Source: Saccharina japonica
Lineage: Eukaryota > Sar > Phaeophyceae > Laminariales > Laminariaceae
Direction: 5' to 3'
Length of the DNA: 64,000 nt
Assembly (NCBI GenBank): GCA_008828725.1
Contig: MEHQ01003965.1
Location: forward strand, 342,501 to 406,500
Positions 1 through 11,479 of this stretch are shown here, piece by piece. The stretch's first letter is position 1. Every line of letters begins with the position of its first letter. The position numbers and the translations under genes were made by a program. The notes below the pieces were generated by a model, which made no database searches, was not told where the DNA came from, and worked only from the letters and a program-made list of their open reading frames with translations.

Positions 1-504
1 CAAGAGAGGCGACCAGGAGAGGGGGGGGGGGGGCAGGGGCGGCCGTACTGATACAGCTGTCGACGAATGCAGAAACGAAATGGTAGATCGTGTGGCCAGA
101 TATCGGCTCGACTAGTCCTTGAATTCTATTATTTGTTTCCTGTTGATGTGTTCACTGGGGGGGGCGCGGCAGAGGTAGTATCGACTTTTGACACCGTTTG
201 TGTCTTTAGAGTGGGAATGAGATGGCAGAAGGTGTGACATGGTCCCCGTATCAGTTTTTATAGCAGAGACGGGAACTTGTTGTTACCATCGCCTTGAGCT
301 TGCCTTGAAACTATTTTTCTCTTTTCCTCTCTCGTGTCTTCTTTCTTGCTTTTTTTGCCTTGTTTCTCCCTTTGCTTCCACCCTATGCCGGTGTCTCTCT
401 CTTTTTTCGTGTTGCCTCGCTCGTGCAGCAGTTATCTGTTCCTCTTGGGCACGTGTGCTTTTCGTCTAGGGGCGCTTCTGTCTCCCTCGTCACTTTTGTA
501 TTCT
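1..504. other. Unassigned, pyrimidine-rich sequence
   Basis: No gene is recognised here. There is a G-run near position 20-33 and a strongly T/C-rich stretch from about 310 to 560, which gives several overlapping open frames of hydrophobic, low-complexity composition. Their overlap in all three frames is what base composition alone predicts. Confidence 0.5.
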
Positions 505-740
505 GTTTCATTTCAGAATTGTTTTTTATTTGTCTTTTTTGTTCTTATTTTTTGGTTCGGCTCGTGTCGCTGTGTTCTCGTACCCGGTACGTTACGATCT
601 CACTTGCTTTACCCATTAATTTGCGTTTATTTTGTTTTGGTTTTCTCTGTTTCACAGTCTGTGACCACAGAATTTGTATCTCTCTAGGATTGGGAATCAG
701 GACAGGCACTGGGTGTACTGATGTGGTTGAGTAGAAAGAA
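505..740 (+). repeat. Dispersed repeat R1, copy A
   Basis: This segment has a reverse-complement relative at about 60925-61150 and a short reverse-complement fragment at about 39150-39235. The shared parts include the core reading CAGTCTGTGACCACAGAATT and the end containing GGACAGGCACTGGGTGTACTG. It is followed directly by the GTTTAATGTGAAGACAACAAC end motif. Similarity to part of the 1.58 kb tandem unit (around 8880-8960) is also visible. I infer a fragment of a retroelement, but no protein is recognisable. Confidence 0.6.
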
Positions 741-743
741 CGG

Positions 744-776
744 GTTTAATGTGAAGACAACAACAACAACAACAAC
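744..776 (+). repeat. GTTTAATGTGAAGA-(CAA)n end motif, copy 1
   Basis: The motif GTTTAATGTGAAGACAACAA continues as (CAA)n. The same motif occurs at 49296-49328 (+) and reversed at 43013-43041 (-). A fixed block ending in a short simple repeat is typical of the 3' end of some non-LTR retroelements, so these may be 3' ends of one family. The sequence upstream of the three copies is not clearly shared. Confidence 0.55.
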
Positions 777-777
777 C

Positions 778-1260
778 TGGTCTCCTACGCATATACGTAG
801 GGGGGTGTTCAATTTGTACCTGGTATAATACCATACCTGGTATCAATGAATACCTGGTATCGTAATTAATAACTTTTCATCCTCACCCATCAATAAATAC
901 CTGGTATCGTAATGGAGCGGGGTATATCATACTCGTACTACCCTGGTATCAATGAATACCTGGTATCGTAATTAATAACTTTTCATCCTCACGCATCAAT
1001 AAATACCTTGTATCGTAATGGAGCGGGGTATATCATACTCGTGCTATATACGCATATACGTAGGGGGGTGCTCAAAACTTTAACATTTGTACGTGGTATA
1101 ATACCATACCTGGCATCAATAACTACCTGGTATCGTATATACGTCGGGGGTGCTTAAATTAATAACTTTTCATCCTCACGCATCAATAAATACCTGGTGT
1201 CGTATATACGTAGGGGGTGCTTCAATTAGTAACTTTTCATCCTCACACATTAAATTAATA
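778..1260. repeat. Tandem repeat rich in TACCTGGTATCGTA
   Basis: Two adjacent units of about 104 bp (about 843-950 and 950-1055) carry AATACCTGGTATCGTAAT, TAACTTTTCATCCTCAC and GGAGCGGGGTATATCATACT. Degenerate further copies run to about 1260. Two flanking blocks begin with ACGCATATACGTAGGGGGGT. TACCTGGTA is itself near-palindromic and recurs throughout the window. Confidence 0.75.
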
Positions 1261-1621
1261 GAACTTGGAAAATTAAAAAAATTCATCACGGTGGCGGAAA
1301 ACAAATGTAAATTCATCACGGCGGGGGGTAAGATACGGAGCGCGAGGCACGAGCGTCGAGAAGTCAGGTTTTCCTGAGATATGCAAATGCCCCGAGCGTC
1401 AAGAACTGACGGTTTGCTGAGCTCAGTCAATAATACTAATATGATATATGGTATACAATTCACATACATACACCTCGTGTCATAATTATCATCAGCCCTG
1501 TATATCGTGCAATATATCGTACACGTCCCATGATATACAAAGCAGATACATGCCATCATGGTATATCATGTATCACATATATACCCACAATTGTACCCCA
1601 TGATGTGCCTCGGGATATAAG

Positions 1622-2136
1622 CACACCTCGGACAGATCAGTTCATTGTAGTTCACCAGTGAGCTATATATATGTACGTGGGCTACATGAGTTGCATATGT
1701 TTTATTTAACTTGAGCTATAGGCGATACCTCATCTTAACATGTGTTCAAAGCTTGCGCTATAGAAGATAGCTCTTCTGCACATATTTGCCCAACCGAGGT
1801 CAGCGATATATATATATATATTAGGAGCTACATGAGCTACTACTGTAGTTCATTTTACCTGGAATGAGCTATTGTGAGAGCTACATGAGCTGCACATGTT
1901 TGCCACTGCTTGAGCTATAGGTGATAGCTCGTCTGCACATGTTTTCAAAGCTGAAGCTATGCAGGATAGCTTATTTGCATATATTTTTCCAGGGTGAGCT
2001 ACAGGAGCTACATGAGCTACATACACTTGTTTTCCCCGGCTTGAGCTATAGGCGGTAGCTCATCTGCAGGTGTTTGGAAGGCTCGAGCTATACACGACAG
2101 ATGGGCTAGTGCATGATCTAATCTGTCCGAGGTGTG
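1622..2136. mobile_element. MITE with 8-bp target duplication and internal hairpin repeats
   Basis: The ends are inverted: CACACCTCGGACAGATCAG on the left and its complement (AATCTGTCCGAGGTGTG) on the right. They are flanked by GATATAAG (1614-1621) and GATATGAG (2137-2144), an 8-bp target duplication with one mismatch. The interior has about three degenerate units carrying AGCTACATGAGCTGCACATG and small hairpins of the form GAGCTAT-loop-ATAGCTC. There is no coding capacity. It is a non-autonomous DNA element; 8-bp duplications suit hAT-like families, but the class is not proven. Confidence 0.75.
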
Positions 2137-2284
2137 GATATGAGACAACATAAAAGGCATACGTATCTTATGTACGTATATATGGACATATTATATCTAC
2201 ATCGAGGAAACAAATCAACCTATGTATAATATATGGATGGGTGTATTTATGTCCATATTGGTTGCATAGATGTATATATAACAA

Positions 2285-2510
2285 GGGTGTGTTAGGTAAG
2301 GTATACCTAAAATTTAAGCAAGGTATTGACGGCCGTACCTAACGTACCTAAAACTTATAGGTAATGTATTGAGATCCGTACCTAACGTACCTAAAACTTA
2401 GGTAAGGTATTGAGGTCGTCCCAAGGCTCGTACCTAAACCCGGGTATTTCGTCGACATGTATACCCGTACCCGGGTAAGGGCACCCGGGTACATACCCGT
2501 AAGAAAACTG
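2285..2510. repeat. GTACCTAACGTACCTAAAAC minisatellite, locus 1
   Basis: Degenerate units of about 40 bp contain CGTACCTAAAACTTAGGTAA and GGTATTGAGGTC. They are followed by an ACCCGGGTATTTCGTCGAC block. The same units and block recur in the same orientation at 4913-5180. Confidence 0.7.
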
Positions 2511-2584
2511 TAAAATTAGGAGGGCTGGGCACCGAAAACAGTATACACTGGCAGTAGAAATCTACTCGCAGCAGCTATACGCAG

Positions 2585-2755
2585 ACAGGACACCTAATAA
2601 AAAACAGGAAAGCTGGTCCTGGCTGGATTTCTTATTTTAATGAGGGTGCTTTCCACACTATTAATAAATCTAAGATAACGACTCTCGAATTTCTTATTTT
2701 AGTTTAAGTCTCAGCCTGGAATTCTTATTAGCCTGTTTCTTATCAAGTGTCCTGT
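2585..2755. mobile_element. 171-bp MITE, ACAGGACAC family, copy 1
   Basis: Its terminal inverted repeats start with ACAGGACACCTAATAA and end with the complement of ACAGGACACTTGATAA. The inner parts also pair, around GGAAAGCTGG/CCAGCC. A second copy of almost equal length (169 bp) lies at 39830-39998, with a shorter partial copy next to it. No clear target duplication is seen. Confidence 0.7.
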
Positions 2756-2789
2756 ACTCTGTTTACTGGTTGGGCCTGCCAGTAGACGA

Positions 2790-2870
2790 ACCCATTCAGA
2801 ACTAAAAAACCAATCCTCCACTATTTCCAAGTAGTTTGTCCCCAAATATGTGGGGCCGATTCTTCATTCT
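2790..2870 (-). repeat. Dispersed segment shared (inverted) with 8140-8204
   Basis: The segment carries CCAAGTAGTTTGTCCCCAAA with a nearby CCCATTCAGAACT. Its reverse complement occurs around 8140-8204 (TTTGGGGACAAACTACTTGG, then AGTTCGGAATGGG). It is probably the end of a mobile element. Confidence 0.5.
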
Positions 2871-3183
2871 TTAAGGGTTATCGCGTGCAACCAACAGCCG
2901 AGTGTTATAGACGAAAAAAACATAAACATCATAGTTTTTTTTCCTGGGCGAGTGGCTCGGGAGCTGGCCCGGGAGTGTCCTGTGTCCCTCGCTCGGTGAA
3001 GCTTGGCCCTCCGGGTCTCCACAAGGGGTTTAACTTATTGTCCATGATCCACGACGACGCTACTCTACCCCTGGCTTGGGCCCGTCTGGGTGACAATTTT
3101 CCTGGGTGTGTCACAGGAGGTGTCGAGTGCCCCGGTGTTTGTGTGTGGCGGGGAGATCGCGTACTACTTACCAGTACTTTTTA

Positions 3184-4743
3184 GGGCAATGGTCATTTGG
3201 GGGTATACCCCCCTGTTTTTACGGCCATTTGGGGGTAGGGTCAAAATGCTCCCGCGGAACGCGCTCCCGCGGGCCCAAACAGGCCTCAAACGCCATTCCG
3301 AAGCCCTGGCGAGATGCCCGAAGCCCATGCCCAGCACGCACACAACTTTTTGTTTTTTTTCAGGCACGTCCTTGAGCCTAACGGGACGGCGGCGCACGAG
3401 GGAGCAAACGAAGTCCCCCTCTTGGGGGGGGATAACCCCACGTACCTACTAAATTTATCTACTCCCCCCGATTGACCACTTTTTTCACCCCGTTTGACCG
3501 AAACCATACCCCCTTTTGACCATCTGTGACAGCCCCAAAAACGACTACAGCAGTACGTATCCGCGTCGTCACCGCCCAACAGCCCGAACAGACCACGGGA
3601 CGGAACATCCAGAACTTGCGAGTAGTCGGGATCGTTTGCCTCCCAAGAAATAAATATCGGCACAACTATACAAATCAAATCTTTATAGACGATATGAAGA
3701 TGTCGGCTCTTCTGAGAAAACATGACGGTGATGGGGGAATCAGAACACATACGAGTACGTGTATACTCGGCGTATGGGTCGTGAGTTGCTGGGTGCTTGG
3801 TGCTTGGTGCTTGGTTGCTATGGTGATGGGGGAATCAGAACACACACGTATATACTCGGCGTATGGGTCGTGGATTGCTGGGTGCTTGGTGCTTGGTGCT
3901 TGGTGCTTGGTTGCTGGGTGTGATCCTGGCGATCTGTACTCGAACACACCAGCCTGCCGTCGGGGATGGATACGTTGGGGACAGGAGGAAAGCACTTCTC
4001 AAGAAGACTAACGACCGTCGTTGCGCCTGATGTTGCTCGTGTCCCAAAGACCCCTCCCGTCCAACAACCCAACACCGCGCATCCATGACCCACAGCACCC
4101 AGGAACGAAGCACCAAGCACCAAGCACCCAGCAACTCACGACCCATACGCCGAGTATACACGTACTCGTATGTGTTCTGATTCCCCCATCACCGTCATGT
4201 TTTCTCAGACGAGCCGATATCTTCATATCGTCTATAAAGATTTGATTTGTATAGTTGTGCCGAAATTTATTTCTTGGGAGGCAAACGATCCCGGCTACTC
4301 GCAAGTTCTGGGTATTCCGTCCCGTGATCTATTCGGGCTGTTGGGCGGTGACGTGGATACGTACTGCTGTAGTCGTTTTTGGGGCTGTCGCAGATGGTCA
4401 AAAGGGGGTATGGTTTTGGTCAAACGGGGTGAAAAAAGTGGTCAATCGGGGGGAGTAGATAAATTTAGTGGGTACTTGGGGTTATCCCCCCCCAAGAGGT
4501 GGTCAAAGGGGGGACTTCGTTTGCTCCCTCGTGCGCCGCCGTCCCGTTAGGCCCAAGGACGTGCCTGAAAAAAAAATAAAAGTTGTGTGCGTGCATGGCA
4601 TGGGCTTCGGGCATCTCGCCAGGGCTTCGGAATGGCGTTTGAGGCCTGTTTGGGCCCGCGGGAGCGCGTTCCGCGGGCGCATTTTGACCCTACCCCCAAA
4701 TGGCCGTAAAACCAGGGGGTATACCCCCAAATGACAATTGCCC
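3184..4743. mobile_element. 1.56 kb foldback (long inverted repeat) element with 9-bp target duplication
   Basis: The two arms, about 636 bp each (about 3184-3819 and 4104-4743), are reverse complements with few differences, leaving a central spacer of about 285 bp. The outer ends read GGGCAATGGTCATTTGG and the complement of GGGCAATTGTCATTTGG. TACTTTTTA flanks both sides exactly (3175-3183 and 4744-4752), a 9-bp target duplication that defines the insertion edges. The spacer holds a second partial copy of the inner arm, including GGGGGAATCAGAACACA and TGGTGCTTGG runs. Open frames in the arms mirror each other and come from the palindrome, so no transposase is claimed. A 9-bp duplication with G-starting ends suits Mutator-like elements. 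Confidence 0.85.
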
Positions 4744-4912
4744 TACTTTTTATCAAGTTGAAAAAAAATGAAAATACGTAAGGTGTGAGGCTGTGGGTAC
4801 CTTGCAATTTGCTACGTATAAAAAATCATATTATATTTCAATTCAAGAATTCGAGTTTTATGTCTCTCGCAGATGACGTCATGTATTTCACTTTTTCCTA
4901 CGTGCACATTTT

Positions 4913-5180
4913 AGGTACGATATCTGAGCTCGTATCTAAACCCGGGTATTTCGTCGACGTATATACCCGTACCCAGGTAAGGTATCGAGCAGCGTACCTA
5001 TCGTACCTAAAACTTAGGTAAGGTATCGAGGTCCGTACCTAACGTACCTAACACTTAATAAGTAAGGTATCGGGGTCCGTACCTAGCGTATCTACGTGGC
5101 TAGGTAAGGTACGTACCCGGGGCTTTTACCCGGGTATACCTAACTAAGTACGTACCTTACCGAGTGTATGCGCGGATCTG
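4913..5180. repeat. GTACCTAACGTACCTAAAAC minisatellite, locus 2
   Basis: This is the same repeat as at 2285-2510, with CCCGGGTATTTCGTCGAC placed first, followed by several CGTACCTAAAACTTAGGTAA-like units and a closing CCCGGGTATACC block. The orientation matches locus 1, so these are direct repeats either side of the foldback element. Confidence 0.7.
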
Positions 5181-6870
5181 AATCCCAGATACCCCACCCC
5201 CCCCTATATTGGAGGGAAGAAACCGGACTGTTGTGATCCCAGAAAACATTAAGTCAAGTTTATTTTTAATTACACCCCCCTCCCCCCCCCCCACCAGCGA
5301 AAACAAAATAGAGGGGGGGTCTCAAAAACCAAGTGAAAAAGCAACATAAAATGAAAAAAAAATGGGTTTCGCTCATCATTTCGTCCTGTGATCACAGCGA
5401 TCCGGTTTGTTTTTCATTCTGACCTTCCTACGGGTGGGTGTGGTGTCGTTTTCTCTTTTTTTTTTGCGCCCCTGATCTTACCTGACATACCTTGTAATGT
5501 ATATATCCCCTCTCTAGATATGGATATTCAGCTCTACCGGATGTACATTTACATATACCGGCAAGGCCTGCTTGTCATCCGGTTGGCACCCGGCTGGTAC
5601 CCTGACTATTGTGATGCCACGCTGTCGGCCATAAATAGTTGTAACCCGAAGAAGTTATTATCATGTATCGATCTTGATGATTTGTGTGGCCTCACCAGGG
5701 TGCATATTGCGTCCGCTACTATTACCGGGGAACATTTACACGTATTAATAGTAGTATATAGTAGTGAATACCAGGTAGGATCTACGGTAACCACGAAAAC
5801 CAACATACATACATTTACTATTATTTGGTTAGTTAAGGTTTAGTCCTATTGCTTATTGCATATACACCCCATAATAATAGTGGCAAATAAAAAAAAGAAA
5901 TGTTAGTCATATTATGGTCTACCCAGGTTATAGCGTTGGTAGGCCTTATTAAGCGGAGAGAGGGTTACAAACGCGATCTGGTCGACGCGGGCTCCCGGTG
6001 CCAGGCAAGCAAGCACGGGGGTTTAAAAACATATTTAATTTATGGTGTAATGTAAAATCTCCGGCCAGTGTATTTCTTTATTTTGATGTGGGGATATGGC
6101 ACATTGTCCTCCCGTGTGGGGCTACGGAAATAGTTGGCCTCAGGCACCCTGCTCTCGCCCTGACGTAATAATGCAATCACCACCTGGACCTGGGCAAACA
6201 CTTCTTTCAGCTGCTGTGCGGTCAACTATTTATAATAGGCACTTTCATCTAATGATTTCATGACACGTACGATAGGACAATGTTTCATGCACATATGATA
6301 TACATGTATACCTACAAATAATATACGAAGTATATAATTTACATTTTATATGTGCTTTCAAGCACCATCTGAAGTATACCGATTGGCACTTTACTACTTG
6401 TTGTAGTACATATTTTGTCGTATACCATATATATTTGCATACTTCGTATGAAAATCAAATAAAACTATTATAAATACGTCAGATGTGAGTTCAACCGATT
6501 GAATAGTAGGTACTCAACTTGGCGAGCTGCGTAGAATGTTTGTTTTATGCGTTATTTGTAGTGTAGTATGCCTACGGGCCTGAAACACCACGGCTCGTAG
6601 TCCAGAGTTTACAGCGTTGTAAGTCAAAGCGTATGTTTTCAAATCAACCATGCTGTCAGAGCCGGGTCCATGTGTATACCTCATTTTATACGTATCATAT
6701 TGTGTACCATATTGTAAGCAATAGATACATACGAATACCTGTATTATATATACCTGGTAGTATGTGTATAAAGCAATAATACCACATTTGTTTACTCTCG
6801 ACTATATAATCAAGTAGTGAAACACCGCTCCTTCTTCCCCCCCCCCCCTCCTCCCCTCTCCCCCCCACCA
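5181..6870. other. No recognisable gene; poly-C and AT-rich sequence
   Basis: A poly-C tract lies at about 5273-5292. An open frame of 151 codons runs at 5388-5843 (+), but it has no recognisable motif, is rich in hydrophobic and tyrosine codons from AT-rich DNA, and lacks family resemblance. The rest is AT-rich with scattered TATACC motifs. Confidence 0.4.
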
Positions 6871-6876
6871 ATTATT

Positions 6877-7069
6877 TCTTCCCACATAGACACACGCTCC
6901 CTAAATTCTACACCCTCAGATTGTGTCCCCTTCATACGGGATGTACACCCTGCATGAGGACATATAAACCCCGTTAGTACGCGCGATCGAAGTATCACAC
7001 TTAGCTATTTATACGTAGCAAATATCAGTTTCGACATAATCCTCGATCTCACCGATCTCACAGCAGTTC
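6877..7069 (+). repeat. Dispersed repeat R2, copy 1
   Basis: This block of about 190 bp recurs at 14234-14412 and 56262-56439, always on the + strand. Shared landmarks are CATACGGGATGTACA, ACGCGCGATCGAAGT and AAATCCTCGAGCTCAC (copy 1: AATCCTCGATCTCAC). Copy 1 is the most divergent. Confidence 0.65.
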
Positions 7070-7083
7070 TTGTTATAATTTGT

Positions 7084-7205
7084 TTTAATATTGTATACCA
7101 TGTACCCTATTGTGTGCCCTATCGTGTACCTTATTGTATACCCTATTGTTGTATACCTACTCGTATTGTATACCCTGTTGTATACCCTATTGTATACCAG
7201 GCCCC
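7084..7205. repeat. (TATTGTATACCC)n minisatellite
   Basis: Degenerate units of about 10-12 bp reading CCCTATTGTATACC are repeated about ten times. Confidence 0.7.
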
Positions 7206-8307
7206 TTGTAACACCACAACTATCATAATTGGTAGCTTTGCAGTATTAATAGTCACTTACTTGTCGTTAATTAAAAAAAATAGGTATTTAGTACTACCCT
7301 GGTATTGAATAACATCATTAAAAACACGTCAGTTGTGAAGTATTGAATTGTCGATAACTTGCAGTTCATTTTTCAAGAGGAGAAGGCCGAGGAATGGGAG
7401 GCGGGGGAGGGGGGTCTTTGTTCTTTAACTGCAGTGCACAGCAGTGGACGCAAACATCAACCGAACATATGAAACTGTTGGAGTGCTGCCCCGAATTACA
7501 ATAATATTAATGATATGGTGACTGAGTTTGTTCGTGTTGATGTCTCCTATTATCAATAATAGCGGGGCAAGGGGCGACAGTGGCAGCACGGACCCTGACT
7601 GTCGATGACCACTACGACTACATATTAGGAAGTTGATGTCTCGACAACGTACGTACACAGTTGTAGTGCAGTGCAGGTGGGCGGTATAGCCCCCCTGCAC
7701 AACGTGGGCGTAACGCATACATAATTAAATTGGGGAGACATTCAATATTGAAGCACCATCACGCGTATCGAACTGAGAGGGTATCGACAACGCTTACTCG
7801 TACGAGTCAGGTTTTCTTTTTTTCTCACCACCTTCACAAGGATATCGATTAGCATACATTGCGCAGAGAGCAGAAACCCTACGCATAGTGAGTGCTGCTT
7901 TGACTAATACGACTAGTTTGCCTTGGTATCTCGTTGCCTTTTCTTTCTTTCTTTCTTTCTTTCCCTCGTTTTTTCTTCAGTGTTTCTCAATGTCTGGAGA
8001 GTGCTGTGTCGTTCGTGCAGCAAATACTCTCTACTCAGTGATGTTCCTGAAATGCTTTTTAACTCCGATGGAAATGAACGATAACTGCGATTGAATGCAA
8101 ACCCTCAACCCTTCAAGAACTGGTCCCACGTATCATACGTATTTGGGGACAAACTACTTGGAATTAGTGTGGGATGATTTTTTTCAGTTCGGAATGGGTT
8201 AAGAGCGACGAGGGTGTCAACGGAATACAACTATAACTGTGACAACGTCTCGTCTAGAACGTGGGTGAGGAAATGACATCATAATCTCGCACGACGATTA
8301 CTTCAGC
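7206..8307. other. No recognisable gene
   Basis: Nothing beyond short, overlapping, low-information frames is seen. The segment at 8140-8204 is shared in inverted orientation with 2790-2870. Confidence 0.4.
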
Positions 8308-9887
8308 TTACAAGAACGGTGGGAATGAGGAGCGTGACAGACGCCTTCAAGTGGTCAAACTCCTAACTGCATTAAGCTACTGCGTTGGCGGCTCTTCTCT
8401 TTTTGCTGTGTTCCTGCAATTAATTGTCATTGATGGGATCGTTTTTTATTCTAAGCGATTTGGGTCAGCACATAAACCTTTTTTTACTGACCGGCAGGTA
8501 ATTGATGGGTGTGCGTGGTGGGTGAGAGATTTACTGGGTTGGTCGGTTGGTCCCTCGGCTGGTAGTCCCACAATCACCAACACCACCCACCAACATTTAC
8601 TGTTAATTAAGCGATGCGTGTCAGCGCAAAAACCTTGTACGAGTACAGAGAAAAATGTACCAGTAAACAAATACATCTGAATCATTTCATAATTCGTTTT
8701 TGTTGTATGATCTTTTTGCTCGTATTTTGTAAAATCTGTATCAGGTATCAGGTCGGTTGGTCCCTGGGCTGGTAGTCCTACAATCACCAACACCACCCAC
8801 CAACATTTATTGTTAAGCGATGCGTGTCAGCGCAAAAACCTTGTACAGAGAAAAATGCAAACTAAGAAATCTGAATCATTTCAGAATTCGTTTTTATTTG
8901 TATTGTCTTTTTGCTCGTATTTCGTAAAATCTGTATCATTTCAGAAATCGTGTTTTATTGTCTTTTTGTTTTCTGCATCTCTCAGCAGCAGCAGCAGATA
9001 AGAAATGGGATGGACAAAAAAAACAAAATGCTGCTGCTGCTGAACGAGTGCGTACCAGGAACCACCACCAAACCACGGGACGAAGCCACCACCAACCACC
9101 ACCAGCCACTACGAGCAACAACAACTTCTGGTGCTCCTGCGGCTCGTGGGGCAGGGGTGGTGGCGGTGGTGGTGATGGTCGTCGTTGTGGTGTTTGCTGG
9201 TGATGGTGGTGTGTGTGCTGTGTGCGATGATGGTCTTCCTCTTCTCGTCCGATCATCACCGTTGTTGCTCTACTGCCGAGAAATGTGGTCTTCAGTTTCA
9301 ACCCTTGACAGCCTTGACATGCCGTGACTGTCACCAAACAACTAGTTTTTAGTGTGGAACACGCCACCCTACACCCTTGACAGCGCATGTTTTGCCTTGC
9401 TTGACATGTCTCCTCATCGTTGCTATATACTACTGCTAGTTTGCTCTACTGCCGAGAAATCCCAGTGACACAATTTGGTACTGGCAACAGTTTAGGGCAG
9501 TCACTACCGCCTAGCTCTCCGATCTCGGCACGGCTTTCGACACGAATAGCACAGGACGGTCGGCACAAATAGCGGGCCTCTATCAGTCCCGAGCGTGTCT
9601 GAATCGGTTCAGTGTACGCGTCGCGCGCCAAAAAAAAGCAAAGCAAACGAAGTGCGAAGTGCAGACGAAGTGCAGACGAGCAGACAGACGAGCAGACAGA
9701 CAAACCTCAATATTAAGGATTCTTTAAATAAAGCCACGCTGCGGCAGCTTTCAGAACTGTTTTTTGTCCGTTTGTGTCCGTTCGCGACCAGGGGGGTACA
9801 CCCCCACGGGCACATACCCAACCATTATGAAGAGCATCTATTGATGCTTCGAAGGGCTGCGCCCTTCTCAGCATCAATATCTCCTCA
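8308..9887 (+). repeat. 1.58 kb direct tandem duplication, unit 1
   Basis: This unit of 1580 bp is repeated immediately downstream with near identity. Visible differences are a few substitutions in CTG and A runs and one 11-bp length change in the GAAGTGCAGACGA stretch. Inside each unit is an older ~210-bp duplication starting at GGTCGGTTGGTCCC, then CAG/CTG and CCACCA/GGTGGT low-complexity sequence. Long open frames here are histidine- or proline-rich shadows of those simple repeats, so I do not call a gene. Confidence 0.85.
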
Positions 9888-11479
9888 TTACAAGAACGGT
9901 GGGAATGAGGAGCGTGACAGACGCCTTCAAGTGGTCAAACTCCTAACTGCATTAAGCTACTGCGTTGGCGGCTCTTCTCTTTTTGCTGTGTTCCTGCAAT
10001 TAATTGTCATTGATGGGATCGTTTTTTATTCTAAGCGATTTGGGTCAGCACATAAACCTTTTTTTACTGACCGGCAGGTAATTGATGGGTGTGCGTGGTG
10101 GGTGAGAGATTTACTGGGTTGGTCGGTTGGTCCCTCGGCTGGTAGTCCCACAATCACCAACACCACCCACCAACATTTACTGTTAATTAAGCGATGCGTG
10201 TCAGCGCAAAAACCTTGTACGAGTACAGAGAAAAATGTACCAGTAAACAAATACATCTGAATCATTTCATAATTCGTTTTTGTTGTATGATCTTTTTGCT
10301 CGTATTTTGTAAAATCTGTATCAGGTATCAGGTCGGTTGGTCCCTGGGCTGGTAGTCCTACAATCACCAACACCACCCACCAACATTTATTGTTAAGCGA
10401 TGCGTGTCAGCGCAAAAACCTTGTACAGAGAAAAATGCAAACTAAGAAATCTGAATCATTTCAGAATTCGTTTTTATTTGTATTGTCTTTTTGCTCGTAT
10501 TTCGTAAAATCTGTATCATTTCAGAAATCGTGTTTTATTGTCTTTTTGTTTTCTGCATCTCTCAGCAGCAGCAGCAGATAAGAAATGGGATGGAAAAAAA
10601 AAACAAAATGCTGCTGTTGCTGAACGAGTGCGTACCAGGAACCACCACCAAACCACGGGACGAAGCCACCACCAACCACCACCAGCCACTACGAGCAACA
10701 ACAACTTCTGGTGCTCCTGCGGCTCGTGGGGCAGGGGTGGTGGCGGTGGTGGTGATGGTCGTCGTTGTGGTGTTTGCTGGTGATGGTGGTGTGTGTGCTG
10801 TGTGCGATGATGGTCTTCCTCTTCTCGTCCGATCATCACCGTTGTTGCTCTACTGCCGAGAAATGTGGTCTTCAGTTTCAACCCTTGACAGCCTTGACAT
10901 GCCGTGACTGTCACCAAACAACTAGTTTTTAGTGTGGAACACGCCACCCTACACCCTTGACAGCGCATGTTTTGCCTTGCTTGACATGTCTCCTCATCGT
11001 TGCTATATACTACTGCTAGTTTGCTCTACTGCCGAGAAATCCCAGTGACACAATTTGGTACTGGCAACAGTTTAGGGCAGTCACTACCGCCTAGCTCTCC
11101 GATCTCGGCACGGCTTTCGACACGAATAGCACAGGACGGTCGGCACAAATAGCGGGCCTCTATCAGTCCCGAGCGTGTCTGAATCGGTTCAGTGTACGCG
11201 TCGCGCGCCAAAAAAAAGCAAAGCGAACGAAGTGCGGACGAAGTGCGAAGTGCAGACGAAGTGCAGACGAGCAGACAGACGAGCAGACAGACAAACCTCA
11301 ATATTAAGGATTCTTTAAATAAAGCCACGCTGCGGCAGCTTTCAGAACTGTTTTTTGTCCGTTTGTGTCCGTTCGCGACCAGGGGGGTACACCCCCACGG
11401 GCACATACCCAACCATTATGAAGAGCATCTATTGATGCTTCGAAGGGCTGCGCCCTTCTCAGCATCAAATATCTCCTCA
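9888..11479 (+). repeat. 1.58 kb direct tandem duplication, unit 2
   Basis: This is the second copy of the unit at 8308-9887. It ends in the same CATCTATTGATGCTTCGAAG hairpin block, which is then repeated once more downstream (11480-11545), as expected if the array grew by unequal exchange at this short block. Confidence 0.85.

Noticed and set aside
8936-9388. 150-codon minus-strand frame (and its copy at 10516-10968)
   Set aside because: Histidine, proline and glutamine runs come from CCACCA/CAGCAG simple repeats; all frames on both strands are open for the same reason.
9595-10260. 221-codon plus-strand frame across the tandem duplication junction
   Set aside because: It exists only because the junction joins two frames of the 1.58 kb repeat; the first unit lacks it and no motif is present.
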